64,000 bases of DNA, from assembly GCA_965214335.1 (NCBI GenBank), contig CBDCBO010000005.1, positions 1 through 64,000 of the forward strand. Reading direction: 5' to 3'. The position numbers and the translations under genes are program-made. This document shows, in pieces, positions 62,802 to 64,000 of this stretch. The notes beneath the pieces were generated by a model. The model worked only from the letters and a program-made list of their open reading frames with translations, did not search any database and was not told the origin of the DNA. The DNA is from Velthaea sp965214335. Lineage in GTDB: Bacteria > Vulcanimicrobiota > Vulcanimicrobiia > Vulcanimicrobiales > Vulcanimicrobiaceae. How positions within the stretch are numbered: position 1 is the first letter of the stretch; the number at the start of each line of letters is the position of its first letter.

Positions 62802-63800
62802 TCATGCTTCCCCATTGGCGTAAAGCAGCGCGGAGACTGTTTCAGTTCGTCTCGCGGTGCGCGAATGCATGACTTTGCTGCGATAGATTATCTGATCGAT
62901 CCGCGAGCGTCCGTGCCAATTACAGGCACCTGGCCCGATGTCAAAGTAATTAAACGCTACGAAAGTTACGATGAGTGAACACTTAGCGCCAATTATCTTG
63001 TAAGTAGCAAAACGGAGCGTTTGATCGCGCGGGATGCTACAAACGCGACGATAGCCCCAATTCCAGGCGCAGGGATCATACACAATGACAGGAACGCCAA
63101 TTTTAAAAGCATATTTCGATGGTGCGAACGCCCTCGGGTCGTAAAATCGCAGGTCGCTAACGATACGGCGATATCTAGCGGAAGTTTTGACTGTCTCGAT
63201 CCAGTCAAATTGCGTTTTGGTCAGATGCGGAACCCTTCTGGACCCAACATCTGTGATGGCGTAGGTATGCGTTGCAGTAACGGCTGAATTGATATCTTCC
63301 AAGCCATTTAGATGGTCGCGGTCCGTGCCGCAAGCTATATCGTCAGGCGGCGGAGCCCCGAGGCTTACTACCGTCCGTTTGCCGACTTTAAGGTACACTA
63401 AGAATTTTCTACAAAGCCCCACGATTGAAATGGGGTTGCCAATATGCACCTGATCCAGCCCACGCGCACCGCAAGTCCGCAACTGCTCCCCGCACGCATC
63501 GTAGATCAAGAGGGGAGGCTGCTGTATACGAGTCCTACGTAACGGCATGAGAAACCGAAGTTCAGGAAAGATCGGTCCGTAGTTTCGCGATCGCTGGACC
63601 TTCTGTACCCACGCGCGTTCATTGACGGAGATCGAAGGCACATCGGATTTGCCAATATCGAGGATCGAATATGATTCTATCGCAGCAACGATCGGCTGAG
63701 ATGCTGAATACTGGGCCCGCGCACTTTGGAGTGAAGATAAGATGGTTACATGCAGTATGATCGTTGATAGGACCGCACGTAGATGCTTGCAGCGCCTCAT
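62802..63800 (-). CDS. secreted two-repeat protein of unknown family
   Basis: 332 residues from ATG 63800 with a signal peptide (LRAVLSTIILHVTILSSLQS, cleavage after ARA). Two units of about 115 residues align: YSILDIGKSDVPSISVNERA ... LLIYDACGEQLRTCG ... LYLKV-like end, and TYAITDVGSRRVPHLTKTQF ... VIVYDPCAWNWGYRRVC ... IVTFVAFNYF. Each has the pattern DVG-x3-VP near its start, a W-x2-x-V helix, an LRF and a YD-x-C...C pair, then a late Cys. No known domain recognised. Composition is lower in GC than the core genes. Confidence 0.55.
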   Translation of the reverse strand: MRRCKHLRAVLSTIILHVTILSSLQSARAQYSASQPIVAAIESYSILDIGKSDVPSISVNERAWVQKVQRSRNYGPIFPELRFLMPLRRTRIQQPPLLIYDACGEQLRTCGARGLDQVHIGNPISIVGLCRKFLVYLKVGKRTVVSLGAPPPDDIACGTDRDHLNGLEDINSAVTATHTYAITDVGSRRVPHLTKTQFDWIETVKTSARYRRIVSDLRFYDPRAFAPSKYAFKIGVPVIVYDPCAWNWGYRRVCSIPRDQTLRFATYKIIGAKCSLIVTFVAFNYFDIGPGACNWHGRSRIDQIIYRSKVMHSRTARRTETVSALLYANGEA

Positions 63801-64000
63801 CGTAACGATTCCACAGATCAAAGCGAGAATGTGACCGTGTCTGTCTGCCCGTGGGTGGCCACGGCGTTCTGCTGCGAGACTGCACTTTTTAGCTGAGGGT
63901 ACGCCTGTGAACCAGCCTGATCAAAATATGCTGTTCCACACCGAGGCTGCTGAGGATTCGTCAGCACGTCCTTGCAGCCGTCTTGTCGCGTCCCACCGGT
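63801..64000. other. window end, nothing recognised
   Basis: Upstream of the secreted repeat protein; presumably includes its promoter. No open frame of note. Confidence 0.4.

Overview
The window is a GC-rich bacterial chromosome segment (roughly 60% GC by eye) with dense ATGA/GTGA-type gene overlaps. SepF and DivIVA (a cell-division set typical of Terrabacteria) occur beside Lgt/LspA lipoprotein maturation, an Ohr/OhrR pair, a small FlgF/FlgG/FliA-like cluster, and many AraC/MarR/TetR-controlled oxidoreductases. This combination resembles Candidatus Eremiobacterota (WPS-2/Vulcanimicrobiota) or a neighbouring Terrabacteria lineage. That placement is an inference from gene content; no rRNA gene is present to settle it.

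Layout. 1-3.2 kb (minus): tgt, rluD-like, lspA, ccdA, a housekeeping run. 3.6-5.2 kb: a lower-GC island with a SUKH immunity gene, a frameshifted HNH-type toxin C-terminus and an internally deleted methyltransferase. 5.3-8.5 kb: aspartyl protease/PDZ protein, AraC regulator, VOC protein. 8.58-9.79 kb: a decayed IS3 element with recognisable ends. 10.8-13.4 kb: lgt, yggS (frameshifted), sepF, divIVA, overlapping end to start. 14-14.9 kb: ohr/ohrR. 15-24 kb: a graveyard of mobile DNA (Tn3 family, IS256, IS21-like fragments) around MarR/VOC and TetR/quinone-oxidoreductase pairs. 24-27.4 kb: ketopantoate-reductase-like gene, aldo/keto reductase, AraC. 28.8-34.1 kb (minus): ilvC-leuA-leuC-leuD-leuB branched-chain operon, preceded by a leucine-rich leader peptide and an intrinsic terminator (candidate attenuator). 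34.3-42.7 kb: decayed hybrid kinase, TubC-like small protein, M20 peptidase, flavin monooxygenase, VOC, secreted HExxH protein, TRADD-N-TM-like membrane protein, esterase. 42.7-48.5 kb: histidine utilisation (hutF, hutI, hutU, hutH). 48.7-51.6 kb: prohibitin-like protein, F420/NADP oxidoreductase, Ada. 51.7-54.1 kb: flgF-flgG-(flgJ-like)-fliA-like operon. 54.1-62.5 kb: three related membrane glycosyltransferase-like genes flanking a triose-phosphate-isomerase-like and a sugar-alcohol dehydrogenase gene. 62.8-63.8 kb: a secreted two-repeat protein of unknown family.

How the parts work together. HutH, HutU, HutI and HutF make a four-step path from histidine to N-formylglutamate. IlvC plus LeuA/C/D/B convert acetolactate-derived precursors to ketoisocaproate, and the leader implies leucine-sensing transcriptional control, which fits a LeuA that lacks the C-terminal regulatory domain. 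Ohr and OhrR form a peroxide sensor/detoxifier pair.

Most striking signals: (1) a (TGACG)6 pentanucleotide tract exactly where one glycosyltransferase gene is split into two reading frames, so that gain of one repeat would fuse them (candidate phase-variable gene); (2) the leucine leader/terminator; (3) an undescribed duplicated secreted domain; (4) repeated single-base frameshifts, some in normally essential genes (leuC, yggS), which may be assembly errors, set against clear nonsense mutations in the transposases.
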